Assembly (NCBI RefSeq): GCF_964204645.1
Contig: NC_134032.1
Coordinates: 5,329,175-5,393,174, forward strand
Direction: 5' to 3'
DNA: 64,000 nucleotides
From: Tubulanus polymorphus
Lineage: Eukaryota; Nemertea; Palaeonemertea; Tubulaniformes; Tubulanidae
The position numbers and the translations under genes are program-made. Each line of letters begins with the position of its first letter. Within the stretch, counting starts at the first letter, position 1. Under the pieces are notes generated by a model. That model was not told where the DNA came from. It ran no database searches and saw only the letters and a program-made list of their open reading frames with translations. Shown one piece after another: positions 53,436 through 64,000 of this stretch.

Positions 53436-53439
53436 CCTT

Positions 53440-53515
53440 CAGTTGTCCTCTCTGTGGGTAGAGCACTGGACTATGATTAGATATTTTTCCCACATGGTCT
53501 CGAATGCCTATATCA
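53440..53515 (+). repeat. tRNA-derived SINE fragment
   Basis: TGTGGGTAGAGCACTGGA (A-box-like) is followed by GGTCTCGAATGCC (B-box-like) about 40 bases later. It is decayed. Confidence 0.5.
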
Positions 53516-53545
53516 TGAGTCAGAATTGTATTGCGTTGCGCATGT

Positions 53546-53635
53546 ACTAACCAGACTCCCGTACCCACAGCAGTACTAACCAGACTCCCGTACCCGCAGC
53601 AGTACTAACCAGACTCCCGTACCCACAGCACTTCC
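53546..53635 (+). repeat. Tandem repeat, 32-bp unit, three copies
   Basis: GTACTAACCAGACTCCCGTA followed by CCCACAGCA is repeated three times, with one substitution in the second unit. Confidence 0.85.
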
Positions 53636-53713
53636 GTAACCGTAGACATATGCGTTTTTATATTGGCAGATCCTCAATGATACTGATTGTAACCTTTTCT
53701 CTCTTGTTTTCAG

Positions 53714-53799
53714 ATGAAAGCAGTTTCAATTATAAAACTTCGCAGGGCAGTTCACAGAATAAATTTGGTGTCTTGACCAGAATTGTCAAATTCATGAAG
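53714..53799 (+). CDS. GTF2E2: General transcription factor IIE beta subunit, exon 2
   Basis: Acceptor TTTTCAG ends at 53713 and donor GTACTA starts at 53800. Joined in phase 1 to exon 1, the exon reads ESSFNYKTSQGSSQNKFGVL then TRIVKFMK, the start of the TFIIE beta core winged-helix domain (KFGVL-x-x-IV-x-x-MK). Later exons are not found in the remaining 10 kb and should lie past the window. The reading phase at the exon end is 0. Confidence 0.9.
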
Positions 53800-53814
53800 G
53801 TACTAAGCCTATAT

Positions 53815-53960
53815 TGGGCTATAATGAGGTTGCTAGATATTGAATAATATATTATTTGTCTACCTATGCATATTTTGTAACTAAAATCAATTGCAAACTT
53901 GTTACTTGTGGCATGTTCTGTGATTGTGGTGAGTTTCAAGGTCATTGGTTTCTGTATATC
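53815..53960 (+). repeat. Dispersed repeat with ATATTGAATAATATA words, copy 1
   Basis: GATATTGAATAATATA, ATTTGTCTA, TATGCATATTTT and GTGGTGAGTTTCAAGGTCAT recur in this order at 60145-60280 and in reverse at 54830-55240. Confidence 0.6.
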
Positions 53961-54036
53961 AGTGTTGTCAAAACGTGTTGATAACTAGTAACTTTTACCA
54001 CCCAGACAATGCTCAGTTACCAGCCGGCAAAAAAAA

Positions 54037-54199
54037 TACAGATACCCCTGATATACCGCGCACATCGGTGCAGAACGATTTTGGCGGTATATAGATTATG
54101 GGGGTATTTCGGGGTTGTTGTACTATGTATTTGTATTGTGGTCTACATTGAGAAAATCTGGCTGAAGACAGGGGTGGCGGGATATCTGGGGTTGACTGT
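54037..54199. mobile_element. Short TIR element (MITE), copy 2
   Basis: Same family as 28434-28636: CCCCTGATATACCGC at the left, ATCGGTGCAGAACG and TTTTGGCGGTATA inside, GGGGTTGACTGTA at the right. Confidence 0.7.
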
Positions 54200-54735
54200 A
54201 TTTAAAGAGGCTCCCAGGTTATTGAAGTTTTTTCTTTATTCCTTGATTGAAACTAGTGCTTTTCTTTTTTGTCGTCACCTGGAAACCTATTTAGACAATT
54301 TTTAGAAGTAATTTAGTAAGTTACAATATTCAATATTTCAATATTCAAATGTTTTATCTTAAAAACCAAAGTTTTTCATGAATTTTGATAGTTTTATAAT
54401 GTTCCAAAAGCAGGGTAATTGTTTCATCTTCAATGAATAAAAGAGGTAAGGGTCCTCAACACACGCATACCTGTGAATTGGATAAATACTTTTCAAGTTA
54501 TCTTCCAAGTACTCGCATTCTATATCCCATGAAATAGGTCAAGAGGAAACCTGATATGTTGGCGTCTCTAATGCATGAGACTGACCGTGAGAAACCTATC
54601 TCTAAAAATTAGCTTGTTGTGTTCTAGTTATTCTAGAGTGCGAAATAAAGTGAGCTCTCCATTTATGAGGCTGTCCATGGGATCACCATTTTTCATTTCA
54701 AATATCAATTTCAAGTTGTTAATGTTGTTAGATCA
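54200..54735. other. No recognised gene
   Basis: AT-rich intron sequence of GTF2E2. Confidence 0.3.
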
Positions 54736-55240
54736 ATAAACTAGGGGTCCATGGACACCTTGCCCACTTGGTAAGTGCTTTGAAATGCTAGAAAATCTAA
54801 CAGTTTCAATATTCAACACCCCTGGTGAATATATACCGCAACCAAAGGCATTGAAACCTACCACAGTCATAGAACATGTCATGAGCTACAGTTTGGCAAA
54901 CTGATTGTAGTAGCAAAATATGCCTAGGTGCCAATGGGTACATAATAAGCAAACACTAAGTTATTCTGCTATTCAATTGCCCCCTGGTACATATACAAAA
55001 ACCATAACCCTGAAACTCACCACACTTATAGACAGGTCATCAGCTACAATTTTGCAATTGATTGTGGTAACAAAATATGCCTAGGTACCAACATAATATG
55101 GAAATACTAATTTATTCCACTATTCAACACCCCCTGGTGACTATATACATATACCAATGACATTGATACTTACCACTCACTATCATAGAACATGTCATGA
55201 GCTACAACTTAGCAAACGATTGTGGTAACAAAATTTTGTT
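54736..55240 (-). repeat. Dispersed repeat with CCCCCTGGTG cores, three degenerate tandem units
   Basis: Units of about 165-175 bp carry a CACCCCCTGGTG (or CCCCCTGGTAC) core, then ATATACC, a CATTGAAACTYACCAC word, ATAGAACATGTCATGAGCTA and TTGTGGTA-CAAAAT. It is the reverse of 60118-60365, where CACCAGGGGGCG appears. Confidence 0.7.
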
Positions 55241-55438
55241 GAATACTTTTTCAATGCTGTTGTATTGCATCCAGTGTCCAAAATTAATAGATTCGTTCAG
55301 AATAATATTCATTAAAAAAATCTTCCAATTTTAGACCCTTTACCCCTTGTTTGTAATTGCGAACTACAAAACCAGGACTGTGGCGATAGAGACCGAATGG
55401 CTTGATAAATATTTAATATTCACCAAAAAATCTAAATT

Positions 55439-55490
55439 AACAGGTGCAGCTCTGTATGATAATAATTATTATACAGAGCTGCACCTGTTT
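55439..55490. repeat. Near-perfect short palindrome
   Basis: AACAGGTGCAGCTCTGTAT and ATACAGAGCTGCACCTGTT pair around an AT-rich ATAATAATTATT centre. Confidence 0.9.
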
Positions 55491-55539
55491 TTTTAAATTC
55501 ATTTGTATTTAACCGAGGCTATTTTACGTATAAACAGTA

Positions 55540-55985
55540 CACAGAGCTGCCAACCATTCTGAATTTTCCATAACTTTACTGTAATATCGTGTGAAAATAT
55601 GGCGTTCAGTTTTACAGGGCTGCCAATGTCTCCGATTTCGGCGGAGTTTGCTACGGTAAAACCAGTAGAACTCCGGTGCTACGGGAGTGGTGAAAAAACT
55701 ACGCTCGAGCGTCCGTCTCATTCCGGTACTCCGCCGAAGAGTCAATCGAATACGCCCATAATCAATTTCACTCCGGTGTTCCGTTAGAATGCCAATCGAA
55801 TACGCTCAAATTTATTTCACTCCGGTGTTCCGTTAGAATGCCAATCGAATACGCTCACATCAATTTTGTCATTGTTAAATCCTATCCACAGAACGGTAGT
55901 CTTTGGTTTGTGCGCATGCGCAGTTATCAATAAGCGATCATGTAATGTGATAGTCGGAGGTTGGATTAATGTTTTACCTGTAAAC
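55540..55985 (+). repeat. hAT upstream region: TIR-like words and 52-bp tandem repeat
   Basis: CAGAGCTGCCAACC at 55542 and CAGGGCTGCCAATG at 55614 resemble hAT ends. A partly triplicated unit CACTCCGGTGTTCCGTTAGA plus ATGCCAATCGAATACGCTCA lies at 55725-55860. It precedes the BED-domain frame. No matching right end was found. Confidence 0.55.
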
Positions 55986-58900
55986 ATGGCGGCATCGTTG
56001 TCTGATTCGGCAAACGAATCAAATTCCGATGATGATGATGAAAGAGAATCGGAAGAAGGTGAAGTAACTGCGAGGAAGAGAAAATCCAAACAAGGGACTA
56101 GAAACGAACAACTGAATAAAAAAACCCGTGTCGCCAATCAAAAATTCAGAGCAGAATATACGTCCAAATATCCGTGCATTGTTCCATCTCAAATATCAAA
56201 TAGTTATGCACTGTGTACTGTCTGCAACCTTGATTTTCTTGTTACACACGGTGGGTTGACAGATGTCAGGAAACATTGTGAAGAAAGCAAAAGTCACGAA
56301 GCTAAGGCAAAAGGTTTAAAATCACTCACTATTTCACATCAAATACTCCAACAGCAGACGAATTGGTAACCCTAAGGGCGGAGGTGATGTTTATTAATTT
56401 TTTGGTCGAACACAACATAGCTTTTGCAGTATCAGATCATGCTACACGACTCTTTAAAAAGATGTTCAAAAAAGATTGTGCAAACTTCTCATGCGGGAGA
56501 ACAAGGTCTACCGCAATCATGCGAGTCTTGGCTAACGAGGTGAAAGCACAAAACGTGGAGCAAATGGGACAGAGCCCATTTATTATTGGGACGGAGGGAT
56601 CCACATTTAACAATGATACTTTCTACCCGATAGTGGTTAGATACATAGATGCAAATGGCAATATCCGCACGGAACTTTTACACAACCAATGCAAAATGAA
56701 TCGCATACCGGAGTTAGTATATTTGAAGTGATCCGAGATGAATTTTCAAAGCACGATATAGATTGGTCAAAATGTCTGGCCCTAGCTGCGGACAATACGA
56801 ATACAATCGTCGGTAGACACCGAGGAGTGATTAGATTCATTAGAGACAAACATAAAGACTGCTTTTTAGCCGGATGTGTGTGTCATCTATTGGCTTTGGC
56901 TACTAGAAAGGCAATTACAGCCTTCCAAGCGGATATTGATTTTGACAACATCTTAAAACTCACAAATTGGTACCTGGAAAAGTCAAGTAAACGAAAAGCA
57001 AAACTATCCAAAATTCAAAGAGATAATAACATTCCTGAAGCAGGCTATAATTAAACATGTACCAACTAGATGGCTTTCTATGCGGCCTGCTTTGATCAGA
57101 CTTCTAGATCAGTGGAGGGCATTAGAAATATTCTTCAACGAAGAATGTGCTGTGAACGAGCCAGGTGACGAGGGGCAAGGTGATGATGATTTAGTCAACC
57201 CAGAAACAGTAAAAGCAACATTAAAAAAGTTTTTCAATAGGAGGAAAACAAGATTATATGCTGCCTTCTTGGTGAAAGCACTCGAGGTAATTTGTGTTAA
57301 CAGTATCAGTAATCAATAGAATATTTAATCAGTCAACAACAGGCCTAAGGTTTTGAAATTTTAGGCTAAACAAAAATGATACCTTGTTTTTCTGCTTGTT
57401 TTTAAACTGCAATAAACTTTTATCTTTTAGAGTCTTGAGTTCACAAACGAAAGTCTGCAGATGAATCATGGCACCATACACATCGTGAAGAGGAGTTTGG
57501 AGAGATTATTCCAAAATTTGCTGGTCTGTTTCACAAAGCCTGCTGCACTGAAAAGTACTGTCTGTGTGTCTTGTCCACTGATTTCACCAGCAGATATAAC
57601 ATAAAGGTTAGTAATATATTCCTCATTTAGAGGGGGTTCCAGCAACCAGGAATCAATTTTGTTGATTCATGGATTTTTAGACTAATACTACCATACTAGT
57701 CCCTAGCCCTCTACTAGTTATGGGAGTTGCTTGGTATTTTACAATCGTTCAGATCAAATCCAGGCCATCATTTTTGGCCAACTAATCAAGAAAGCATAGC
57801 CATAATTTTTTTTAATGTGGTAGGCCCCTATTAAATGTTCCTTTTCTAAATCATCATCTGGGCAGAGTCGTCTTTCGTCGATGTTTGTATACTCTGTTAG
57901 ATAGCTGGTGAAGATGAGGCATTTTCTGCACTTCCCATGGGAGGGCGGGAGGAGCAGTATTTTCAGAATGGTTCATCATTGATCTTCAACACATGACAAT
58001 TTGAAATAAAAGATAAATTGATTGATTGATGTTGACTTTATTTTTTACTCAGTGCACAGATATAAACTTAGAAAGTGCTACATTTTCAATCTCCTCAATC
58101 AAAGGGCTTAGGCCAATTCTCGCTTTATTTTGTCAGTATTGATTACCTCAAATAGCCTTTCTAATCGGGGACGGGTAAGTGTAGTACTTACAAATTTGTA
58201 AAAAGATTCATACAAATTTGTAGTTGGTATAGTCTGTTTTATTTAACCCTATCGTGCCTAGGGTAAGATGAATCACAACTGCCTGGATACTGATAATCTG
58301 TCCCAGCTTTAGTTTTGTCTAGCAAGCTGGTGCTGCCACCTGGTTTTCAACCTTACTAATTCTAAACCAGCTGTGTAAATAGCGATTTTATAATGTTTTG
58401 GCCTGGTTTGAACATTGTATGATTTAAATTGTAGGACAAGAAAGATATAGTAATTGGAACCAAGGCCATGGAATGCCTCGCATTGGTGAATAATGACACG
58501 GCATCAGCATTCTACAAAGCAGTTGTCTTATTTTACCAAGCAGCATGTTCTTATATAAAGGATAAGATCAACCCTGAAAAAGAACCATTGTGGTATCATG
58601 CTCAGGTAAATATCTTCACTGAAATTGATAAGCCACGATGATCAAAGGATTGCTTAAGTTGGGTGCCCTACAACAAGAAAGGTTACTATCGAATGTTTAA
58701 TTATGACGACAGTCAGATTTGCCTTTGATGCAAATTATTTAAATCTATGAATGTAATATACATACTTTCTTTTGTCCCAGGTATAAATGTCATTTGCTCC
58801 ATGTATTTTGAAAAGAAATGTATCTTCTTTGAAATTTCTTTCGCTTCAGGTGGCTGATATCACAAGAAGGCAGAACTCGTCATTTGCTAGTATTAAATAT

Positions 58901-59737
58901 TTCCTCGAGAGATTTGGTTGCCTGTCAGATGTTATTGACCAAGATGAGTTACATATGGAGTTCCTGAACTTCCAGTCATTACAAGATTCCGAATTACCTC
59001 AAGAGTTGTTTACCATTCCATCATCAAAAGACATCAACGAACCACGTCCTATTGAAGATCAGTGGAACATGTTGGGGAAATTAACAGATTTCAACCATGC
59101 TCCAAGGTATTATTATTGCCTATTCACATTTTCATTAAAGTTTATTTGCACTGGTTCATTTTCTTTTACCCCTATAGTCAACCATTAGTATTATGAATCA
59201 CGCCCGTCCCATCCAATGTTAAATGTCTCCTAAACCTTTGCTGATTTAATAAGCTACCATCGACTCTGCAGGAAGAGTACCTGGAGTGGTATAAAGTATT
59301 ATGTGTATTTAAAATTGAGTTCAACGCAATGGACATTGCCACAATGTCAGTGTTAATTATCTAATGCAGAATTAGTATTGTTGTTATAGTATGTGTGCAC
59401 ATTTATTCCTTTGAAAAATTTGATACTGACTAATTGTTCCAATGCATATTTCTCCACATATGTTCATGCCACTTCACAAATCTTTTTAGGTTCAAGCAGC
59501 TAGAGAAATTTATGATGTGTATACTTCTTATTCCGGTATCGAATGCCCCTTGTGAGGGTGTTTTCCACTGTTAAAAAAAACAAAACGATCTTCAGGAGTA
59601 CATTGAAACCAGAAACCTTGGAGTCGATGATGATCCTAAAAGCAGGCTGGGGCAACTGTTACGACTTTAACCCATCAGAAGAACTTCTAAGAAAAGCTAA
59701 GGCTGCAACATTTCGGTACTTACAGGAAAAACATTAA
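55986..59737 (+). pseudogene. hAT-superfamily transposase gene, at least six exons, decayed
   Basis: The BED zinc-finger part (from MAASLSDSAN at 55986) has YALCTVCNLDFLVTHGG and KHCEESKSHEAK. The following frames carry the hAT core: FIIGTEGSTFNN, CLALAADNTNTIVG, GCVCHLLALATRKA and HVPTRWLSM. Exons with good splice sites follow: 57431-57606 (LEFTNESLQMNHG), 58435-58605 (DKKDIVIGTKAMECLALV), 58850-59106 (VADITRRQNSSFASI) and 59490-59737. The last has VFSTVKKNKTIFRSTLKPE, the C-terminal dimerisation block. Frame changes near 56365, 56720, 57055, 57570 and 59545 make it inactive. The normal first Asp reads as TEGS. The gene lies in the same direction as GTF2E2, within its second intron. Confidence 0.8.
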
Positions 59738-59818
59738 TTAGTAAATAATTAAACTGTTTCTAGACATTGAATTCTCAGAAGAACCAAGGAAAGTAGTTAT
59801 CTACATGAGTTTATTATT

Positions 59819-60000
59819 AGCCCACTTGGGACTTTAGTCCCAGCGGGCTATTGCGTTCACTTTTCGTTCGTTCGTCCGTCCGTCCGTCTGTCCGTCCGTA
59901 GACGGAATCCAGTTATTTTGGAAAGTTTTGAAGACTCTTCTATGGATTGTCTTGATATATAATTGGCAGCCATCTTAGTATCATCAGTTCTCATTCGCAG
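59819..60000 (+). repeat. Dispersed repeat with (GTCC)n, uninterrupted copy
   Basis: AGCCCACTTGGGACTTTAGT, then CCCAGCGGGCTATTGCGTTC, then (GTCC)n at 59870-59900 and AGACGGAATCCAGTTATTTTGG. The same order occurs at 60820 to 61690, where it is split by a hAT-type element. The repeat is of a type common in marine invertebrate genomes. Confidence 0.7.
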
Positions 60001-60117
60001 GTGGAAAAAGGTTTTTTGAGGAAAATATCTTCAGGTTTTAACTTATAGTCTTGATACTTAATTATTATTAGCACTGTCATAGGATACATCTCCTCACTTT
60101 GAATTGGGATCACCCAA

Positions 60118-60370
60118 TTCTTTTTTCTTGCCACCAGGGGGAGTTAGATATTGAATAATATACAATTTGTCTATTTATATTGGTAACTATGCATATTTTC
60201 TGACCACAATCGATTACAAAGTTGTAGCTCATGACATGTTCTATGATAGTGGTGAGTTTCAAGGTCATTGGATTTTGTATATGGTCACCAGGGGGCGTTG
60301 AATATTGAAATTGCTTGAGCATTTCAAACCACTTCCCAAGTGGGCATGATGTCCCTGGACCCCTAGTTAC
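60118..60370 (+). repeat. Dispersed repeat with CCACCAGGGGG cores
   Basis: GCCACCAGGGGGAG at 60130 and TCACCAGGGGGCGTTGAATA at 60285. The flanking words match 53815-53960 and, reversed, 54736-55240. CCACCAGGGGGCG resembles the CTCF core. Confidence 0.7.
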
Positions 60371-60815
60371 TATAGTGTTTATTTTTCTGCAGTTGTGTTT
60401 GTAGATAAGTTAATGGAGTTGTACTGTTTTATGTGCATTTATCAGAGTTTATTAGTTGGTTAGTTTGTGGTATATGTAGTATTAATCAAATATGGACCTT
60501 GTGCATTACAGCCTTTGTGATGAAAAAAAAGGTATTTTTTGAGAGCAATGATATCAATAATGTGTAAATCTAATGTGTGTATATTTCTTTGTGAAGGAGA
60601 GTTTAACAATCAATTTTTTAATAAATACAAACAGAATTTTATCATTATTTTGTGTTTTTCTTGGTATTATCTGGTCGTTTCAGCTGCTACTGAGAATCAA
60701 TGATTTGTTACTATCACTAGAATGTTTGTTTTGCCCTGCTACTGACTGAAATAAGAAAACTACTATCAAAATTGTATTGTGTTACTGCAAAATAAATTGT
60801 GAAGTTGGCAGGTCT
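60371..60815. other. No recognised gene
   Basis: AT-rich non-coding sequence. Confidence 0.3.
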
Positions 60816-60833
60816 GGTTTTAGCCCACTTGGG

Positions 60834-61592
60834 CAGGGATGAAAGTCTTCGGATCCGCAGATTTCCGCAGTTAGAGGTCCATTTTTATCATTCTTGAGGT
60901 CGATGTAGATCCGTTGAGAAAATGATAGGGGGGGTAGGGTCTTGGGGGAAAAGTTGATGTTAGATTGTAGCATACTTAAAGAACAGACTGTAAAAGCGTC
61001 TCAAAAAAGCGGTGCTACGATCTCTGAAATGTTTTTTTTTTTTCAAGATCATTACGAAACACCACTTGTCTAGAACCACTGTGCGAGCAATAATATATAT
61101 ATATATTCATGCAATAGTGCTGCACAGGAAATCTATATTTAGAATCTGTGGTTGCGCGCTTCAATTCATCGAACAAAGCATAGCCTGCATGCTCAATTAA
61201 ACTAGTCATTGTTTTAATTCAGGCGCAATAAGCTTGGCTTGAGTGATAGATTGGAAAGTTATAGATAGTGGCTTCTCTTGCAACTCAACTATTTATTGAC
61301 AAGTTCATTTAAGTATGAACATGTTCTAGTGATTTGGATATCGTCGGAGCCATCCTTTTCGTGTACTGAAGACATGAACAACCGACGATCAACCGCGTGG
61401 CAGCAGTCTTATTTTTTCATTGGAAAATGGGCCTCAAATGCGCCAAAAACTCATCAAAATTTCTAAATTTTCTTGGGGGAGGGTCTGCCAAACCCCCCTT
61501 TAAAGGCTTCGGTGCTCGCGGCTGCTAGTTAGCCTCTAAACTTTAATTTCAAATTTTTCCGCATTTTTTAAACGCCTCTGTTTTCATCCCTG
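60834..61592. mobile_element. hAT-type non-autonomous element
   Basis: CAGGGATGAAAG at the left and TTTTCATCCCTG at the right are the inverted ends. The flanks CACTTGGG and CTTTGGGA approximate an 8-bp duplication. Removing the element restores the GCCCACTTGGG...TTGGTCCC...GGGCTATTGC repeat seen intact at 59819. No transposase is encoded, and the inside is non-coding. Confidence 0.75.
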
Positions 61593-61860
61593 CTTTGGGA
61601 GGTTGGTCCCAATGGGCTATTGCATTCACTTTCGTCTGTCTGTAGACGGAATCCAGTTATTTTGGGAAGTTTTAAAGATGCTTCAATGTAATGTCCTGAT
61701 ATTTGGGTTACACATGTATCTTTCCTGAACACATCTTAGGCCCAAAACTGACCCGGTCAGATTCAAGATGGCCGACTGCCAGCCATCTTTATTCGCCAAA
61801 ATCAATACTCTACACATTTTCATGGGCTTGCATGCCTGCAAGCCCATATTGCTATCACAC
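61593..61860 (+). repeat. Right part of the interrupted dispersed repeat
   Basis: GGTCCCAATGGGCTATTGCA, CTGTCTGTAGACGGAATCCA and CAGTTATTTTGGGAAGTTTT continue the repeat interrupted by the hAT-type element. It is followed by GATGGCCGACTGCCAGCCAT and AAGCCCATATTGCTATCACA. Confidence 0.65.
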
Positions 61861-63456
61861 GGATTGATAACTTGCTTGGGGAGTCGATAACTTTCGTTAG
61901 AAACTTTCTTGGGCTCTGATATTTACACACATTTAATGCAGTGAAAAAATCTAGCTTCCTTTCGTATATTTGCTATATCGGTTGTCATTTTCATTGTTTT
62001 ATGATTTTGTTTACTCGTTTTTGTTATTTCAGCAGCGTATACTGAGAAATTGGTATCTTGAAATTGGTATTCATGCGCGGCATAGTGCTGCCGACAATTC
62101 AATTCATTCTTTATTGACAATTAAAATTTCACAAAACATTTAGTTTCACGTTTTTAAAAATTTCTAAAAATTTTCTTTTACTTTCATTGGGTGCTTGCGT
62201 TAGTGGCCATTTGAAAAATCTCTGTATGAACATTTAAATTTTTCAGTTTAAATATCTAAAACTTAAAAACCGCTTTTCTGTAAAATAAATTCTGAATTGA
62301 ATTGAAGACTGGTTCCCTGGGGGCGGTAGTCTATGATGGCAATAAACTTTATCGGATGATCGTAGTGGATTGTCATTTGAAGGAAATGCAACTTATTCTT
62401 GCTTAATGTCTTTATTATTTTAAAAAGAAAAATCGTGGCTCCTATCTATTTTCGTGTTCGCTTCTCTTCACTTGAAGTTACTCGAGTTGGTCACGTTTTG
62501 TCTTTCAGTTGTAAATGTTTCTATGCAAAATCATTTCAACACAATCCGATAAGTAATCTAGCAATTATCAACATGATGATAGATTCCGTTACCGTTAAGA
62601 CACTACAATATTCAAATAACAACTATCCAAAAGCTTGCACTAACTTGGTCCACGTCTACAATACAACCATTCCGATCCCTATTCCCCGTGTGTAACATTT
62701 CATGTAGTGATGTAAGACAACACCGATCTCTTAGCTCTTTAAAAAGTAATCAGTTCCAAGTTCGATTAATTCTACCACACAAATACAAAACCACCAAGCC
62801 AACTTTCAGCACAACCATGTCAGCAAGCCCATTTTTAGAATTCCTTTCTTGTTCAAGTTTTCGAGGCGAATAGAAGACGCTTTAATCAATTATCTTGATC
62901 TTTCTGATGTATTTGTATCCCCCAGAGCCCATCAGCATAAGAAAAGTTGGGTCAATTGGACCTTTTTAGTGCCCAAAAATGTCAATTTTGGCCCAAATTT
63001 CGAGTCCTTTAGCTTCCTACTGTTTTGCCATTTTTCATTGAAATTTGTGATAGCTATTCTACGGAAAGGAATCTTTATACCTTTTTACCTGAGACATGTA
63101 TTTTTGATGAGCCAATCATCACGCAATTGTGGAATGGTCATGCAAAGACATTTAAAAATGTTTTAACACGTTTGCTGCCGCTGACGAGATAAATCGTCAT
63201 GGTGGGTGCACCGCAGTTTGCCATGACGAGTTTTATCATCATAGATTCAATGTCATTTTATAGTGTTATGAATGACCTGGCAGAGGCGAGAAGTCTGGCA
63301 GTATGGAGGGACTAAGATATTGTTTATGGGGGTAACTCAAGTCTGGTGCACACTTGAAATTTTTTCAAAAAAATCTTCAGAAAGCAATGAATTTTAGCTT
63401 CTTTTCTGGCCAATATTTTGAGAGAATATAATGACTAAAATGATTCTATATCATTT
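61861..63456. other. No recognised gene
   Basis: AT-rich sequence with short open frames but no motif. GACGAGATAAATCGTC at 63183-63198 and GCCATGACGAGTTTTATC at 63220-63237 are small repeats. Confidence 0.3.
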
Positions 63457-63654
63457 TTACAATAAAACTTCTATTCTTTTAGATTTTTTTGGTTTACCTT
63501 TGTCGGCGATATGAAGTTGGCATTGAGCCAATTCATGTAAAATCGCGGTACGTTTTTTAATGTGAGCATTTGTTTCATTGGTTCTCAGCTTAATCGACGT
63601 ATAATCAATGCGATTGAAGACATGGGGAACCTTCGTCGATGACATGGTCAACAT
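63457..63654 (-). CDS. Possible first exon or small protein, unknown
   Basis: The minus-strand ATG at 63654 opens 65 residues beginning MLTMSSTKVPHVFNRIDYTS, with KLRTNETNAHIKKRTAILHE and a basic end. Codon use and lack of low complexity look like a real coding exon. CAAAG followed by GTAAAC near 63500 could be a splice donor. Upstream lies a GC-richer stretch that could be a promoter. I do not recognise the family. Confidence is low. Confidence 0.3.
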   Translation of the reverse strand: MLTMSSTKVPHVFNRIDYTSIKLRTNETNAHIKKRTAILHELAQCQLHIADKGKPKKSKRIEVLL

Positions 63655-64000
63655 TGTTAAATTCTACAAAAAACTTGTTTTGGCGGGAAAATTCTTAGCT
63701 CTCGCGTTTAAAATTGCAATGACCTCGATTGGGGGCGTTTTCTCTACGAGCAAATGTGATTGGCTGATATACGGGGAATTCGGGCGCTACTAAAATAATT
63801 ATGGGAAAGCTATAGAATGGCGTACGTTTCATGGACTAGGTGCCGTATACGTGCGAAACTCAAATGCTCATTACTGGTGAGAATGTAATTATCATCTGCC
63901 ATAGGTAATGTTTCATTTTAATACCCGGTGATTGATTTGATTGACATTGAAGTGTAAGCGAACATTCAATTACACAAGGTTTCCACGTGCGCGCGGAAAT

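Overview
This is a stretch of animal nuclear DNA. It has spliced genes with GT-AG introns, a calmodulin gene with an intron directly after the initiator ATG, exons of the general transcription factor TFIIE beta (GTF2E2), and a dense mix of transposons: BEL/Pao, Gypsy, LINE, MULE, hAT, foldback and tRNA-like elements. That mix, together with PC4-, A32- and adenain-type virus-like genes and a (GTCC)n-bearing dispersed repeat, suggests a marine invertebrate, possibly a lophotrochozoan. I cannot fix the species from the sequence alone.

Layout. 0-7 kb: the 3' end of a BEL/Pao integrase, a near-perfect 548-bp foldback, a degenerate tandem repeat, a TATA/GA-rich candidate LTR promoter, and a foldback wrapped around a tRNA-like repeat. 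7.1-7.9 kb (-): a calmodulin gene with four recognisable exons. 9.6-14.3 kb: a foldback element with a SAP-like relic, then a C2H2 zinc-finger gene whose second exon is split by a 1.8-kb AT-rich insert carrying an HNH nuclease and an A32-like packaging-ATPase relic. 15-18 kb (-): MULE and SWIM-type transposase relics. 18.1-27.5 kb: one old transposon gene (GATA-like finger, transposase and SWIM region, C2H2, PHD) broken by a LINE, a 2.2-kb foldback and a MITE. 27.6-30.5 kb: minisatellite and MITEs.

30.8-38.5 kb (-): a degenerate Gypsy retrotransposon with two LTRs, PBS, PPT, gag, protease, RT, RNase H, integrase and an extra SGNH-hydrolase-like ORF. Its RT is split by a 1.1-kb TIR element with a 9-bp target duplication that carries a ubiquitin-protease Cys-box exon. 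38.6-40.4 kb: a hammerhead-like motif and a truncated LINE. 40.4-45.7 kb: a virus-like block with an adenain-type protease relic, a decayed PC4 copy, an intact spliced tandem-PC4 gene on the minus strand, a divergent Cys-rich gene pair on the plus strand, and arrays of YY1, CRE, ETS and E-box motifs. 45.7-47.2 kb: nested palindromes.

47.4-64 kb: GTF2E2 exons 1 and 2 (+). Intron 1 contains a spliced but decayed coiled-coil transposase gene, and the next intron contains a multi-exon hAT relic. The rest is dispersed repeats with CTCF-like cores, an ERE-like palindrome, and a hAT-type MITE whose empty target repeat is also present in the window. Only calmodulin, GTF2E2 and perhaps the tandem-PC4 and C2H2 genes look like host-type genes; most of the rest is mobile or virus-derived and broken.
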